NCBI RefSeq assembly: GCF_023544465.1
Contig: NZ_JALPVL010000018.1
Span: forward strand, 124,001-188,000
DNA: 64,000 nucleotides
Direction of reading: 5' to 3'
Source of the DNA: Paractinoplanes maris
Lineage (GTDB): Bacteria > Actinomycetota > Actinomycetes > Mycobacteriales > Micromonosporaceae
The notes beneath the pieces are model-generated. The model did no database searches and had not been told where the DNA came from. It saw only the letters and a list, made by a program, of their open reading frames with translations. A program made the position numbers and the translations under genes. Shown here one piece after another: positions 25,303 through 33,356 of the stretch; the first letter of the stretch is position 1; every line of letters begins with the position of its first letter.

Positions 25303-26418
25303 ATGCACATCGGTGTGCCGGCAGAGATCAAGAACCACGAGTACCGGGTCGCGATCACCCCGGCGGGGGTCGCCGAGTTCGTCCGCCGCGGGCACCAGGT
25401 GCTCATCGAGGCGGGCGCCGGCACCGGTTCGGCCATCACCGACCAGGACTTCGTGGCCGCGGGAGCCGAGATCGCTCCCGACGCCGACACCGTGTGGCAG
25501 CGCGCCGACCTCCTGCTCAAGGTCAAGGAGCCGATCGCCGCCGAGTACCACCGGCTGCGCGCCGGCCAGGTCCTCTTCACCTACCTGCACCTGGCGGCCG
25601 ACGCCGACGGCACCAAGGCCCTGCTGGCCAGCGGGACGACCGCCATCGCGTACGAGACGGTGCAGCTCACCGACGGCTCGCTGCCGCTGCTGGCCCCGAT
25701 GAGCGAGGTCGCCGGCCGGCTCGCCCCGCAGGTCGGCGCGTACAGCCTGATGCGCAACTCGGGCGGTCGCGGCGTCCTCCCCGGCGGCGTACCGGGCGTC
25801 AGCCCGGCCAAGATCACCGTCATCGGCGGCGGCGTGTCGGGCGTGAACGCGGCGACGATCGCGCTGGGCCTGGGCGCCGACGTGACCGTGCTCGACCTCA
25901 ACATCGCCCGGCTGCGCCAGATCGACGCCCAGTTCGGCGGCCGGGTCAAGACGCTGGTCTCCTCGGCGTACGCCATCGAGCAGTCGGCGATCGAGGCCGA
26001 CATGGTGATCGGCGCGGTGCTCGTGCCCGGAGCCAAGGCCCCGACGCTGGTCTCCAACGAGCTGGTGAAGCGGATGAAGCCCGGCTCGGTGCTGGTCGAC
26101 ATCGCGATCGACCAGGGCGGCTGTTTCGAGGACTCGCGGCCGACCACCCACGAGGAGCCGGTCTACAAGGTGCACGAGTCGGTGTTCTACTGCGTGGCCA
26201 ACATGCCCGGCGCGGTGCCCAACACCTCGACCTACGCCCTGACCAACGCCACCCTCCCGTACGCGCTCAAGCTGGCCGACCTGGGCTGGCAGGCCGCCTT
26301 GACGGCCGACCCGGCGCTCGCCCTCGGGCTCAGCGTGCACGACGGCAAGCTCACGAACGAGTCCGTCGGGACCGCGCTGGGCCTGCCGTCGGTGGAGATC
26401 GCGTCGGTCCTCAGCTGA
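25303..26418 (+). CDS. ald: Alanine dehydrogenase
   Basis: 371 residues, the usual length. It interconverts L-alanine and pyruvate plus ammonia with NAD. The residues known from mycobacterial enzyme are in place: Lys75 in LLKVKEP and His96 in YLHLA, and the nucleotide-binding loop GGGVSGVNAA follows the family marker GGRGVLPGGVPGVSP. The ATG at 25303 has GAAGGGG upstream; an in-frame extension of 22 codons lacks family similarity. The divergent Lrp-type gene is the probable regulator. A strong hairpin follows the stop codon by a few bases. Confidence 0.97.
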   Translation: MHIGVPAEIKNHEYRVAITPAGVAEFVRRGHQVLIEAGAGTGSAITDQDFVAAGAEIAPDADTVWQRADLLLKVKEPIAAEYHRLRAGQVLFTYLHLAADADGTKALLASGTTAIAYETVQLTDGSLPLLAPMSEVAGRLAPQVGAYSLMRNSGGRGVLPGGVPGVSPAKITVIGGGVSGVNAATIALGLGADVTVLDLNIARLRQIDAQFGGRVKTLVSSAYAIEQSAIEADMVIGAVLVPGAKAPTLVSNELVKRMKPGSVLVDIAIDQGGCFEDSRPTTHEEPVYKVHESVFYCVANMPGAVPNTSTYALTNATLPYALKLADLGWQAALTADPALALGLSVHDGKLTNESVGTALGLPSVEIASVLS

Positions 26419-26421
26419 GGG

Positions 26422-26451
26422 GGTGAGGGGGCGGTCGCCCGCCCCCTCACC
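26422..26451. terminator. Strong bidirectional hairpin terminator
   Basis: Perfect 13-base arms GGTGAGGGGGCGG and CCGCCCCCTCACC with loop TCGC, lying in the 37 bases between the stops of ald and the convergent aldo/keto reductase. Confidence 0.85.
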
Positions 26452-26455
26452 GGCA

Positions 26456-27505
26456 TCACAGGTAGTTCGAGATGTGCGACAGGTCGGCCGCGCTGAGGCG
26501 GTCGGTGCTGGTGTTGCGCTGGTGCCAGTACGGGTAGCGCAGGTTGTCACCGCTGGCGTCGTCGAGCGCCTTGACTTCGTCGGCCGTCAGCTCCAGCTCG
26601 GCCGCGGCCAGGTTGTCGCTGAGCTGCTCGGTCGTGCGGGCGCCGACGATCAGCGACGTGATGCCCGGCTTCTGCGCGATGTAGGCCAGCGACACCTGCG
26701 CCGCCGACACCCCGTGCGACTCCCCGATCTTCACGGCGACCTCGATCGAGTCGTACAGCTTGTCCTCGTCGTAGATCGGCGGCTCGCTCCACTCGGACAG
26801 GTGCCGGCTGCCCTCGGGCGCCTCGACCCCGCGCCGGTACTTGCCCGACACCAGGCCGCCGGCCAGCGGGCTCCACACCAGGATGCCGACGCCCTGGTCG
26901 AGCGCGGCCGGCACGATCTCGGCCTCGATGTCCCGGTTGGCCAGCGAATAGAACACCTGGGTGCTGGCGAAACGCTCGAGCTGCCGGGCGTCGGAGATGC
27001 CGAGCGCCTTGACCATGTGCCAGGCCGAGTAGTTGGAGCACCCGATGTAGCGGACCTTGCCGCTGCGCACCAGGTCGTCCAGCGCGGTCAGGGTCTCCTC
27101 GAGCGGGGTCTGCCCGTCCCACTCGTGCACCTGGTAGAGATCGATGTAGTCGGTGCCGAGCCGGCGCAGGCTGGCCTCGGCCCCGCGGATGATGTGGTGC
27201 CGGGAGAGGCCCGCGTCGTTCGGCCCCTCACCCATCGGCATCCGCACCTTGGTCGCGATGAGCACGTCGTCACGCTTGTCACCGAGGGCCTCGCCGAGGA
27301 TCTCCTCGCTGAGCCCGTCCGAATACACGTCGGCCGTGTCGATCAGGTTGACGCCCGCGTCCCGCGCGATCGCGATCTGCTCCCGCGCCCCGGTCACGTC
27401 GATCTTGCCAACCGGCGACGCCCACCCGGTGCCGCCGAAGCCCATCGTGCCCAGGGTGAACGTCGAGACCCTGAGACCCGTACGGCCTAGCTGCCGATAC
27501 TGCAT
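26456..27505 (-). CDS. Aldo/keto reductase
   Basis: 349 residues, a TIM-barrel AKR with the catalytic set visible: Asp and Tyr in NLIDTADVYSDG, Lys in VLIATKV, His in YQVHEWD; the NADPH-binding end has SLIVGARTTEQL. It belongs to the group of general stress protein 69/YdhF-like reductases acting on small aldehydes or ketones; the substrate is open. ATG at 27505 follows AAGGAA. It converges on ald and shares its terminator. Confidence 0.95.
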   Translation of the reverse strand: MQYRQLGRTGLRVSTFTLGTMGFGGTGWASPVGKIDVTGAREQIAIARDAGVNLIDTADVYSDGLSEEILGEALGDKRDDVLIATKVRMPMGEGPNDAGLSRHHIIRGAEASLRRLGTDYIDLYQVHEWDGQTPLEETLTALDDLVRSGKVRYIGCSNYSAWHMVKALGISDARQLERFASTQVFYSLANRDIEAEIVPAALDQGVGILVWSPLAGGLVSGKYRRGVEAPEGSRHLSEWSEPPIYDEDKLYDSIEVAVKIGESHGVSAAQVSLAYIAQKPGITSLIVGARTTEQLSDNLAAAELELTADEVKALDDASGDNLRYPYWHQRNTSTDRLSAADLSHISNYL

Positions 27506-27758
27506 GCTGATTCCTTCTTCCTCACCGTTGCGGTAGCGCCTCACTCACCCTTACCCGGCCGCGCACGACTATCCACCGGAACGCTGCCGAACCCGTGTGA
27601 TCTCCGGCGACCGCGACACTCCGCCACTCCAGGGCGAATCAGTCCCTCGACCAGCCTGATCGATTAGAGTCTTATACCGGATATCACCCCATCCGAGATG
27701 TCGCCACCGGGTTGCCCATCTTGCGCACCGCCCGCCGAACCCACTAGGAATTACAGCC

Positions 27759-28142
27759 GTGTCATCTACGCCGCCGGCCGTTGGCGCCCTCCCCGCATCC
27801 CGCATCGACCGCCGCGTCGGACCGCCGCCGGACTGTTCGACGAATGTCACGTGCCCCGCGATCTTCCGGCTGGTGGACGGCAACTTCGCGATCGTGGGGA
27901 CCCACCACACCGACACGCTGCGCCCCCATCTCCCGGCCGATGCGGGGGTGGCCGACTACGAACGCATCGTCGTGGTCCCGAAGAAGGTCATGCTGGGGGC
28001 GACGAAGGTTCTGCTGCTGGCTCTGGCGGGAACGCTGGTGGGATCGGTCGTGACGGCGTTGCTGATGGCTCTGACGCATGCGAGCCAGGCATCGCTCTCC
28101 AATTGGAGCCATTTAGGTCTTCGACCGTCCGACCGCGCTTAG
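27759..28142 (+). CDS. Small single-pass membrane protein
   Basis: 127 residues from a GTG with AGGA nine bases upstream. The central part (CPAIFRLVDGNFAIVGTH, then VADYERIVVVPKKVM) resembles short conserved actinobacterial proteins of unknown function in which this segment is the only domain. One membrane helix follows (VLLLALAGTLVGSVVTALLMAL). Its last 155 bases overlap the 3' end of the convergent DUF6082 gene in antisense orientation, so one of the two C-termini may be shorter in nature, or both are used. Moderate confidence because of that overlap. Confidence 0.6.
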   Translation: MSSTPPAVGALPASRIDRRVGPPPDCSTNVTCPAIFRLVDGNFAIVGTHHTDTLRPHLPADAGVADYERIVVVPKKVMLGATKVLLLALAGTLVGSVVTALLMALTHASQASLSNWSHLGLRPSDRA

Positions 28143-28833
28143 ACCGCGTGCTTTCGGGCACGGTGGAGCAGGCCAGAACCGCCTCGCACTGACGCCAGAT
28201 CTCGTGCGTGACGGCGATCAGCTCCGACTGCTCGGTGTTCTCCGCATAGATGCTGCGCCGGTTGTTCTCGGTATCGCGCCAGAACGCTCGCATAGCCGGG
28301 CTCGCCATCAGATATCGCACGTTGTTGACCATTTGGTCGTGGCTGGACTGGCCGCTGGAATATTCGAGCCAGACGTGCTGCAGGATGAGATTCGCATACA
28401 TATGCTGCGATTCGACCAGGGCGTCGGCCCCGGCAATTCTCGGCCACACCTCGGCCAGGTGCGGGCGTTCGAGCGCCATGCGCATCAGATCGACATGCAT
28501 CTTGCGGAGCTCCAGATCCGCTCGGCGCTCCTCCATCAGGCGTTGCTCGGCCACCTCGGCGCGTTGCTCGCGCAGAAGCCTGTACTGGGACGTCCAGGTC
28601 ACCACGACCGCGGCCACAGCCAGCACGGAGATCAGCGAGTTGACAGCTCCGAACGCCTCGCCGACGCTGCTCCACCGGCTCCACGTGACGTCGTCGCCGT
28701 TTCGCGCCAGCACCGCGACCAGGCCGATGCCGGCCAGGACCGCTCCCGCGCTCACCAGCAGCACGAGGCCCACTATCCAGAGGGTGGCCTTCGTGTACGC
28801 GAGGGATCTACCACCGGGAGAATCATCGCTCAT
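27988..28833 (-). CDS. DUF6082-type membrane protein
   Basis: 281 residues. Two N-terminal membrane helices (LWIVGLVLLVSAGAVLAGIG and SLISVLAVAAVVVTW), then a helical cytoplasmic domain with LEYSSGQ, MRAFWRDTENNRRSIY and FVT-like motifs typical of DUF6082 proteins, which are found almost only in actinobacteria. The C-terminal 45 residues are Ser/Pro-rich and lie where the opposite-strand gene overlaps. ATG at 28833 was chosen over a longer extension because the family begins near this point. Function unknown. Confidence 0.8.
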   Translation of the reverse strand: MSDDSPGGRSLAYTKATLWIVGLVLLVSAGAVLAGIGLVAVLARNGDDVTWSRWSSVGEAFGAVNSLISVLAVAAVVVTWTSQYRLLREQRAEVAEQRLMEERRADLELRKMHVDLMRMALERPHLAEVWPRIAGADALVESQHMYANLILQHVWLEYSSGQSSHDQMVNNVRYLMASPAMRAFWRDTENNRRSIYAENTEQSELIAVTHEIWRQCEAVLACSTVPESTRSKRGRTVEDLNGSNWRAMPGSHASEPSATPSRPIPPAFPPEPAAEPSSPPA

Positions 28834-29152
28834 CTCCGGAACCCCTCTCCAGGCAGAGCCGGGAAATACCGATACCGCCCGCCTTGCGATCAAGGACAGG
28901 GCGGTATCGAATTTTGTGGTGCGACATTATTGTGCCGTCACGACGCAATATCTCGTCAAGCTTCACGGCATGAGTGAGCAACCGCCGCCGGTGATAGGTG
29001 GCATTCGGCCACCTGGCAACAAGACAAATGGCAAACGGCGATTTGCCGGTCCCGGAATATTCCAGAGTATTCACAGTGGTCTCTGTGCGTCGGTGCGGAT
29101 GCGATCAAGGGCGCACCGGAGTAGACCCGAGGGGTGAGCCTTCGGTCCGATC
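28834..29152. other. Intergenic region upstream of glucoamylase gene
   Basis: About 319 bases, distinctly AT-richer than its neighbours, between the divergent DUF6082 and glucoamylase genes. It contains the short dyad GGAATATTCC near 29056, followed by AGAGTATTCACAG. Both promoters must lie here. A weak open frame on the minus strand covers part of it but has no family features, and I do not count it. Confidence 0.5.
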
Positions 29153-31249
29153 TTGGTGGCGGTGAGTCGATTGAACGGGACACTGTTCGTGCCGGTTGTG
29201 CTGGTGGCTGCTCTGGGAGTGGCGCCCGCTTCGGTGGGCACAGCCGCGCCGGGATCGCCGGGAATCGATCAGCAGTACTTGCCGGCGTCGAAGTCGGGGC
29301 TGCTGACCTCGCGGACGACCGAGAGCAAGGTGTGGGCCACCGTGCAGCGGCAGGGTGGGCTGGGCGAGATCTTCTATCCGACCATCGGGGGGCCCAGTGC
29401 CCGGGCGCTCACGTTCGTGGTGACGACCCGGGGTGGGGTGCAGCGCTCGCGGGTGCGGACGGAGCAGCTTGACGGGCTGCGGTTCCGGCAGACGTTCGAC
29501 GGGGCGGGGTGGCGGCTCACCGCGAACTACACGACCGACCCGGGCCGATCGTCGGTGCTGGTCGACCTCCACTTCGCCGGGGGCCGTGCTTTCGGTCTGT
29601 ATGCCGTCTACGACCCGGCGCTGGGCAACTCGCGCGGGGGCGACGAGGGGCGGACCGACGGCGGGGCGCTGGTGGCGAGCGACGGTGGGGTGTCGAGTGC
29701 GCTGGTGGGGGACTTCGCGGCCACCTCCAGCGGGTTCGCCGGGGTCAGCGACGGGCACACCGACCTGCGGGACGGCCGGATGGACTGGCACTACCGGTCG
29801 GCCGGGGCCGGAAACCTGGTGCAGACGGCGCAGCTCCGTGGGGGTCATTCGGTACTGGCCCTGTCGTTCGCCGGGTCCCCCACCGCGGCACTGGGCACCG
29901 CCCGGCAGTCGCTGCGGGCGGGCTTCCCCCGGGTCGCGCGTGATTACGCGTACGGATGGAAGCGCTATCTGGCCGGGCTGAGTGACCCGCCGCGGGTCCT
30001 GCGGGATGCCGCCCAGCGGCAGCTCTATCGCACGTCGGCGCTGGTCCTGGCGGCGGCCGAGGACAAGACTCACCGCGGGGCGTACGTGGCGGCGCCGGCC
30101 TCGCCGTGGGCCTTCGGCACGGATGACCCCTCGGGGCCCTACCACCTGGTGTGGTCGCGTGACCTCTACCAGATCGCGACCGGGCTGCTGGCCGCCGGCG
30201 ACCGGGCCGGCGCGCGGCGGGCGCTGGACTTCCTCTTCGACGTGCAGCAGAAGCCGGACGGCTCCTTCCCGCAGAACTCGCAGCTCGACGGCACGCCGGT
30301 GTGGGGCGGCCTGCAGCTCGACGAGGTGGCGTTGCCGATCGTGCTGGCTTATCAGGCCGGCTCGCCGCACTGGAGCGGGGTGAAGAAGGCGGCCGACTTC
30401 CTCGTGTCGTATCCGGGGGCACCGTTCACGCCGCAGGAGCGCTGGGAGAACCAGTCGGGTTACTCCCCCAACACCATCGCCACCGCGATCGCCGGGCTGG
30501 TGTGCGCGGCCTCGATCGCGTCGTCGCACGGCGACCGGGCGTCGGCCGACCGGTACCTGAGGACGGCGGACTCGTGGCGGGCCGCCTTGAAGTCGTGGAC
30601 GGTCACGACCAATGGCCCGTACTCGTCGAAGCCCTACTTCCTGCGGCTGACCAAGGACGGCAAGCCGAACGCCGGCACGACCTACAACATCGGCGACAGC
30701 GGGCCGATCGGCGTGGATCAGCGGAAGGTGGTCGATCCGGGCTTCCTCGACCTCGTACGGCTGGGGGTCCTGCCGCCCTCGGACACCGACATCGTGAACT
30801 CGCTGACGGTGGTGGACAAACAGCTCGGCGTGGCGACCCCGCGCGGCTTCTTCTGGCACCGGGCGTCGTTCGACGGCTTCGGCGAGCAGCTCGACGGCAG
30901 CCAGTGGGAGTACAACGAGCCCGACGGCTCCCTGGTCAGCCGGGGCCGGGCGTGGCCGTTGCTGACCGGCGAGCGCGGCGAATACGAGATCGCCGCGGGT
31001 GACCTGCGGGCCGCGCGCGAGCGGCTGGCCACGATGGCCCGGGCCACCGGTCCCGGCGGCATGCTCCCCGAGCAGGTCTGGGACCGGACGGCGCCGGCCG
31101 GACGGCCCGGCTTCGAGCCCGGCACGCCGACGTTCTCGGCGACGCCGCTGACGTGGACGCACGCCCAGTACCTGCGACTGGCCCGCAACCTGCAGGAGGG
31201 CCGGATAACTGAGCAGCCGGACGTGGTCGCCGACCGCTACCTTGGCTGA
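29153..31249 (+). CDS. Secreted GH15 glucoamylase-like glycoside hydrolase
   Basis: About 698 residues. A signal peptide (LFVPVVLVAALGVAPASVGTA) leads to an N-terminal beta-sandwich domain (about 40-270) and an (alpha/alpha)6 barrel, as in bacterial glucoamylases and glucodextranases. The general acid is in QERWENQSGYSP (Glu432) and the general base in MLPEQVWD (Glu640); WSRDLYQI is another family landmark. It should release glucose, or a related sugar, from the ends of alpha-glucans outside the cell. TTG at 29153, GTG at 29156 and GTG at 29162 are all possible starts; none has a good ribosome binding site. The alpha/beta hydrolase gene begins immediately after its stop. Confidence 0.9.
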   Translation: MVAVSRLNGTLFVPVVLVAALGVAPASVGTAAPGSPGIDQQYLPASKSGLLTSRTTESKVWATVQRQGGLGEIFYPTIGGPSARALTFVVTTRGGVQRSRVRTEQLDGLRFRQTFDGAGWRLTANYTTDPGRSSVLVDLHFAGGRAFGLYAVYDPALGNSRGGDEGRTDGGALVASDGGVSSALVGDFAATSSGFAGVSDGHTDLRDGRMDWHYRSAGAGNLVQTAQLRGGHSVLALSFAGSPTAALGTARQSLRAGFPRVARDYAYGWKRYLAGLSDPPRVLRDAAQRQLYRTSALVLAAAEDKTHRGAYVAAPASPWAFGTDDPSGPYHLVWSRDLYQIATGLLAAGDRAGARRALDFLFDVQQKPDGSFPQNSQLDGTPVWGGLQLDEVALPIVLAYQAGSPHWSGVKKAADFLVSYPGAPFTPQERWENQSGYSPNTIATAIAGLVCAASIASSHGDRASADRYLRTADSWRAALKSWTVTTNGPYSSKPYFLRLTKDGKPNAGTTYNIGDSGPIGVDQRKVVDPGFLDLVRLGVLPPSDTDIVNSLTVVDKQLGVATPRGFFWHRASFDGFGEQLDGSQWEYNEPDGSLVSRGRAWPLLTGERGEYEIAAGDLRAARERLATMARATGPGGMLPEQVWDRTAPAGRPGFEPGTPTFSATPLTWTHAQYLRLARNLQEGRITEQPDVVADRYLG

Positions 31250-32020
31250 GTGATTCTGCGTGCGGCCGACGGGACCCAGCTGACTGCCCGCCGCACCGGC
31301 CGAGGCGCGCCCGTGGTGCTGATCCACGGCTCCGCGGGCGGCCTCGACTCCTGGGACCCGGTCGTCCCGCGGCTGAGCGACCGCTTCGAGCTGTGGACTT
31401 ATGCGCGCCGCGGCTACGCCCCGAGCGACGGCTGCACCCGTCCGAAGACGTTCGCCGACGACGTGGCCGACGTCCGGGCGGTGCTGACCGCCGCCGGTGG
31501 CCGGGCCCACGTGGTCGGCGCGTCCTACGGCGCCACGGTCGCTCTGCACGCTGCCCTGGCCGCCGCCGGGCTCCGGTCCCTCGTGGTGTTCGAGCCGCCG
31601 CTGTTCTCGGCGGGCCCGTCGCTGGCCGATGCGCTGAACCGCTACCGCGCCCTGCTCGAAGCCGGCGACCTGCTCGGCGCGGCCCGCGTGCTGGCGGCCG
31701 AGGTGGCCCGCGTCCCGGCGCCGGTGCTGCCGGCCATCACCGCACCGCCGGAATCCGAGGCCGCCGGCTGCCTGCACGACCTCGAAGCGATGACCGCCGA
31801 CACCCCGGATCTCGGGCGCTGGGCCGGCATCGGCGTGCCCACCCTGCTCCTGCGGGGCAGCGAGACGTGGACACCGATGCCGGAGACGATGGGCGCCCTC
31901 GCCGCCGCGATGCCGTCGGCCGTTCGCACCGTGCTGCCCGGCCAGTCCCACTTCGCGACGCACGCCGCGCCCGACCTGTTCGCCGAGGCGCTGGGCGGGT
32001 TCCTGCTCGAGCACTCGTGA
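31250..32020 (+). CDS. Alpha/beta-hydrolase
   Basis: 256 residues. Oxyanion motif VLIHGSAGG, nucleophile elbow GASYGAT (Ser in the centre) and C-terminal histidine in GQSHFATHA make a complete hydrolase triad. The GTG start follows directly on the TGA of the glucoamylase gene (TGAGTG), so the two are co-transcribed. Substrate unknown. Its stop codon abuts that of the convergent lipoprotein gene. Confidence 0.92.
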   Translation: MILRAADGTQLTARRTGRGAPVVLIHGSAGGLDSWDPVVPRLSDRFELWTYARRGYAPSDGCTRPKTFADDVADVRAVLTAAGGRAHVVGASYGATVALHAALAAAGLRSLVVFEPPLFSAGPSLADALNRYRALLEAGDLLGAARVLAAEVARVPAPVLPAITAPPESEAAGCLHDLEAMTADTPDLGRWAGIGVPTLLLRGSETWTPMPETMGALAAAMPSAVRTVLPGQSHFATHAAPDLFAEALGGFLLEHS

Positions 32021-32749
32021 TCAGCAGTCAGCGCCCACCCGGACAGCGGCGCTTTCCGTGCGGCCGCCCACCCGCACGATCAGCGGCACGCAGGTGAGCG
32101 CGGTGACCGTGTAGCCGCCGGCGAACGCCACCCAGCCGGCGGCGCTCGGGCAAGCCGGCACCCGGATCGTGGTGCCCTCCGGACCCGGGCTCCCCCAGCC
32201 GATCGTCACCCCGGGCGGCGCCGAGGGAGCGACCGTCAGCTCGACCGCCGTCCCGGCCCGCACGAGCAGCCCGGTCTTGGCGAACAGGCGGCCGGGTTCG
32301 CCCGACGCCTGCGGCTCCAGGCGGTCGTTGGGCAGGGCCACGGCGTTGAGCACGACTTGGTAGCCGGCATCGGGCGGCCGGCCACCGATGTCGTGCCCGC
32401 AGTCGACAACCCCGGCTCCCGCGTTCCCGGGACCGGCACTCCCGCTATCCGCGGTCCCAGGATCAGTGCTCCCAGGACCGGCGCCCCCGCCATCTGTGCC
32501 ACCAGGATCTGTGCCACCAGGATCTGTGCCACCAGGACCTGTGCCACCAGGACCTGTGCCACCAGGATCAGTGCTCCCAGGATCTGCGGTCGTGGGAGCT
32601 GTGCTCGGAATGCCGCCGCCGTCGGGTGAAGCGCCGGCGGCGGCTGATGTGGGCGCGGCGGCCGGAGGACGAGTCGTCTCTCCGGAGCATGCGGTCACCA
32701 GGCCCATGAGCAGTGCGACGCACCAGGCGAACAAGCGTTTGCGGATCAC
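32021..32749 (-). CDS. Lipoprotein with Gly/Pro/Thr repeat linker
   Basis: 242 residues from a GTG. The signal peptide ends in lipobox LVTAC. A long linker of PGGTD-type pentapeptides (about residues 50-110) separates the membrane anchor from a C-terminal domain of about 130 residues with four cysteines, beginning VVDCGHDIGG. The linker is encoded by 15-base repeats. The final domain looks like a small beta-sandwich; I do not recognise it. Expected on the outside of the membrane. Confidence 0.8.
   Translation of the reverse strand: MIRKRLFAWCVALLMGLVTACSGETTRPPAAAPTSAAAGASPDGGGIPSTAPTTADPGSTDPGGTGPGGTGPGGTDPGGTDPGGTDGGGAGPGSTDPGTADSGSAGPGNAGAGVVDCGHDIGGRPPDAGYQVVLNAVALPNDRLEPQASGEPGRLFAKTGLLVRAGTAVELTVAPSAPPGVTIGWGSPGPEGTTIRVPACPSAAGWVAFAGGYTVTALTCVPLIVRVGGRTESAAVRVGADC
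32497..32575. repeat. 15-bp tandem repeats in lipoprotein linker
   Basis: About five copies of a 15-base unit such as TGTGCCACCAGGATC, with single-base variants. In frame it encodes PGGTD/PGGTG. Copy-number change would keep the reading frame. Confidence 0.8.
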
Positions 32750-32757
32750 GCTTGGGA

Positions 32758-32940
32758 GACGCTTGTGCCAGTCGGCGGGTTCCCGGGCGCGGGCACCTCG
32801 GCCGGGAGACGCCTGTGCCGGTCCGCGAGTCGCCGGGCGCGGCCACCTCGACCAGGGGACGCCCGTGCCGGTCCGGGTTCCCGGGCGCGGGCACCTCGGC
32901 CGGGCGACGCCTGTGCCGGTCCGCGAGTTTCTGAGCGGGT
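32758..32940. repeat. Three and a half ~50-bp tandem repeats
   Basis: Copies begin with GACGC at 32758, 32808, 32858 and 32906 (periods 50, 50 and 48) and share GTGCCGGTCCG and GGGCGCGGGCACCTCG. The array fills the 190 bases between the start of the lipoprotein gene and the stop of the SRPBCC gene. No gene is apparent in it. Confidence 0.8.
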
Positions 32941-33338
32941 CACCCCTCCAGGATGGCTTTGAGCCGCGCCAAGTCGTCGGTCACCTTGCCGGCGTCACGA
33001 GTGAAAGCCTCGTCGGACGTGCCCGGCGCGCGGCGGACCGAGAAGACCAGTTCCGAGCCGTTGCCGTACGGGACGACGCGTACGGGATTGAGGAACTGCT
33101 CCCCGGACTCGAGCGTCACGACGTGGTCGAGCACGCCGAAGCCGTTCGGCGGGGCGAACTCGACCCGCACCCGGCCCAGTGCCTCGGACTGCACGAACCA
33201 GGTGCCGTCGATCCGCTCGACCGACGAGCCCAGGCCGGGCGCCCAGGCCGTCAGGTTCGCGGGGTTCGAGACGTACGCGTAGACGTCGTTGACCGGGCGG
33301 TCGATGCGCTCGGCGACGTGTGCCGTATCAGTCGTCAT
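32940..33338 (-). CDS. SRPBCC (polyketide cyclase/START-like) protein
   Basis: 132 residues, one helix-grip domain: AERIDRPVNDVYAYVSNPANLTAWAPG at the start and a long C-terminal helix (VTDDLARLKAILEG). Such proteins bind hydrophobic ligands or act as cyclases; no catalytic residue can be named. It lies 18 bases downstream of the reductase gene on the same strand and may be co-transcribed with it. Confidence 0.88.
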   Translation of the reverse strand: MTTDTAHVAERIDRPVNDVYAYVSNPANLTAWAPGLGSSVERIDGTWFVQSEALGRVRVEFAPPNGFGVLDHVVTLESGEQFLNPVRVVPYGNGSELVFSVRRAPGTSDEAFTRDAGKVTDDLARLKAILEG

Positions 33339-33356
33339 GCCCCGATCATGCTCTTT

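Noticed and set aside
28823..29074. A short minus-strand frame (83 codons) upstream of the DUF6082 gene
   Set aside because: It occupies the AT-rich divergent promoter region, has no recognisable feature and no good ribosome binding site.
29105..32014. A frame of 969 codons opposite the glucoamylase and hydrolase genes
   Set aside because: Low-complexity antisense frame; both genes on the plus strand have full active sites.
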